From contig BEHM01000005.1 in the NCBI GenBank assembly GCA_002923315.1, positions 1-64,000 on the forward strand: 64,000 nt of DNA. The letters run 5' to 3'. Below, in pieces: positions 63,180 to 64,000 of this stretch (the first letter of the stretch is position 1; each line of letters begins with the position of its first letter). A program made the translations under genes and the position numbers. The stretch comes from a bacterium HR10 (GTDB taxonomy: Bacteria; Acidobacteriota; Blastocatellia; HR10). Under the pieces are notes generated by a model. The model had not been told where the DNA came from. It made no database searches and saw only the letters and a program-made list of their open reading frames with translations.

Positions 63180-64000
63180 ATGGCGAATCCGAGAAGCCCC
63201 ATCGCCGAGAGCATTGAGTTGCTCAGCCGGGAGAAGAATATTGATCCGGAGGCCGTCATCACGGCCCTCAAGGAGGCCATTCGCCGGGCCTACGAGAAGC
63301 AGTTCAAGGCGACGGGCGAGGAGATTGATGTCGAGTACAATCCGGAGACGGGGCAGATCGAGATCTTCGCGCGAAAGGTCGTCGTCGAGCAGGTGACCGA
63401 TCCGGCACGCGAGATCAGCGTGGAGGAGGCGAACCGGCTGGTCGAGGGGGCGGAGGTCGGCGACATCGTGGAGATCCCACGCCCCTTCGAGGGCCTGGGA
63501 CGCATCGCGGCGCAGATGGCCAAGCAGACGATCATGCAGAAGGTGCGCGAGGCTGAGCGACAGCGCATCTATGAGGAGTACATCGGACGCGTGGGCCAAC
63601 TCATCTCCGGATTCGTGAAGCGATTTGAGAAGAGGGGCGATATGATCGTGGATTTGGGGACGGTGGAGGCGCTGTTGCCGCGCTCCGAGCAATCGAAGGC
63701 CGAGCGATATTCCGTGGGCGAGCGCATTCGCGCGGTGATCAAGGAGGTCAACCGTGGAGCGGGGCATCAGATCATCCTCTCCCGGACGGCCCCGGAGTTG
63801 GTCATGCGACTCTTCGAGTTGGAGGTCCCGGAGATCTACGATGGGACGGTCCAGATCAAGGCCTGCGCGCGCGAGCCGGGCGAGCGCGCCAAGATCGCCG
63901 TCACTTCGACCGATCCCGATGTGGACCCGGTCGGCGCCTGCGTGGGCATGAAAGGGAGTCGCGTCCAGGCCGTCATCCGCGAGCTGCACGGGGAGAAGAT
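63180..64000 (+). CDS. nusA: Transcription termination/antitermination factor NusA (partial)
   Basis: The first 273 codons of NusA; the gene runs off the window. The N-terminal RNA polymerase-binding domain (IAESIELLSREKNIDPEAVI) is followed by the S1 domain (YIGRVGQLISGFVKRFEKRG) and the start of KH1 with DPVGACVGMKGSRVQAVIREL. NusA controls pausing and termination. ATG at 63180 follows GGGGGGAGCAGT. Confidence 0.96.
   Translation, partial: MANPRSPIAESIELLSREKNIDPEAVITALKEAIRRAYEKQFKATGEEIDVEYNPETGQIEIFARKVVVEQVTDPAREISVEEANRLVEGAEVGDIVEIPRPFEGLGRIAAQMAKQTIMQKVREAERQRIYEEYIGRVGQLISGFVKRFEKRGDMIVDLGTVEALLPRSEQSKAERYSVGERIRAVIKEVNRGAGHQIILSRTAPELVMRLFELEVPEIYDGTVQIKACAREPGERAKIAVTSTDPDVDPVGACVGMKGSRVQAVIRELHGEK

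Noticed and set aside
1-64000. tRNA, rRNA, tmRNA, RNase P RNA and SRP RNA genes
   Set aside because: No T-arm-like GGTTCGAATCC pattern in a cloverleaf, and no conserved rRNA or RNase P cores were seen on reading; a dedicated search could still find one.

Overview
The window is a GC-rich bacterial chromosome segment. The Oar-like TonB-dependent receptor with an N-terminal carboxypeptidase-regulatory-like domain, the secreted subtilase with DPDGDPLTY repeats, the S9 peptidase, the split nuoAB locus and the general gene style suggest an acidobacterium-like organism (Blastocatellia or Chloracidobacterium type). This is inference; no rRNA or tRNA gene is present to settle it.

Layout. 1-16.7 kb holds mostly housekeeping genes: uvrA, a secreted subtilisin-like protease, lon, a HepT/MntA toxin-antitoxin pair flanked by an 88-bp promoter-bearing direct repeat, a GT39-like membrane glycosyltransferase, a thioredoxin-fold gene with an in-frame TGA that looks like selenocysteine, a TIGR01777 epimerase with an L-2-hydroxyglutarate oxidase, an enoyl-CoA hydratase with a pterin-4a-carbinolamine dehydratase, and a secreted esterase.

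16.7-45.4 kb is a type III CRISPR-Cas island. A promoter at 16755 precedes cas6, then a complete III-B set (cmr1, cas10/cmr2, cmr3, cmr4, cmr5, cmr6), a hicBA toxin-antitoxin pair, and two CARF effectors (CARF-RelE-like and CARF-HEPN). After a repeat-rich gap and an S9 peptidase comes a complete III-A set (cas10/csm1, csm2-csm5) and a Cas_NE0113-family CARF protein. Another repeat cluster, inverted relative to the first, is followed by a DUF4258 gene, cas1, cas2, a leader and one array of 19 full 37-bp repeats plus a truncated last one. One Cas6, one adaptation module and one array appear to serve both Cas10 complexes. Both Cas10 proteins keep GGDD, so cyclic oligoadenylate made on target recognition would activate the CARF proteins. 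A MscS-type channel gene lies between the truncated terminal repeat and a second repeat fragment at 45344.

45.4-64 kb returns to housekeeping genes: a HemD-like gene, an XRE regulator, a structured RNA or attenuator, and an operon for sulfur-carrier-dependent cysteine synthesis (CysM-like, JAMM/Mec-like, CysO-MoeB-rhodanese fusion) with a beta-carbonic anhydrase. Then come an Oar-like receptor, a HEAT-repeat protein, a threonine dehydratase-like enzyme, a Skp-like chaperone, a class A PBP, a MidA/NDUFAF7-like methyltransferase, nuoB, nuoA, rimP, and nusA running off the end.

The strongest leads are the UGA-containing thioredoxin-like gene with a hairpin just downstream, the CysO-MoeZ fusion whose GG terminus is internal, the two spacers against variants of one coding sequence, the inverted repeats bounding the III-A block, and the split terminal CRISPR repeat around mscS.
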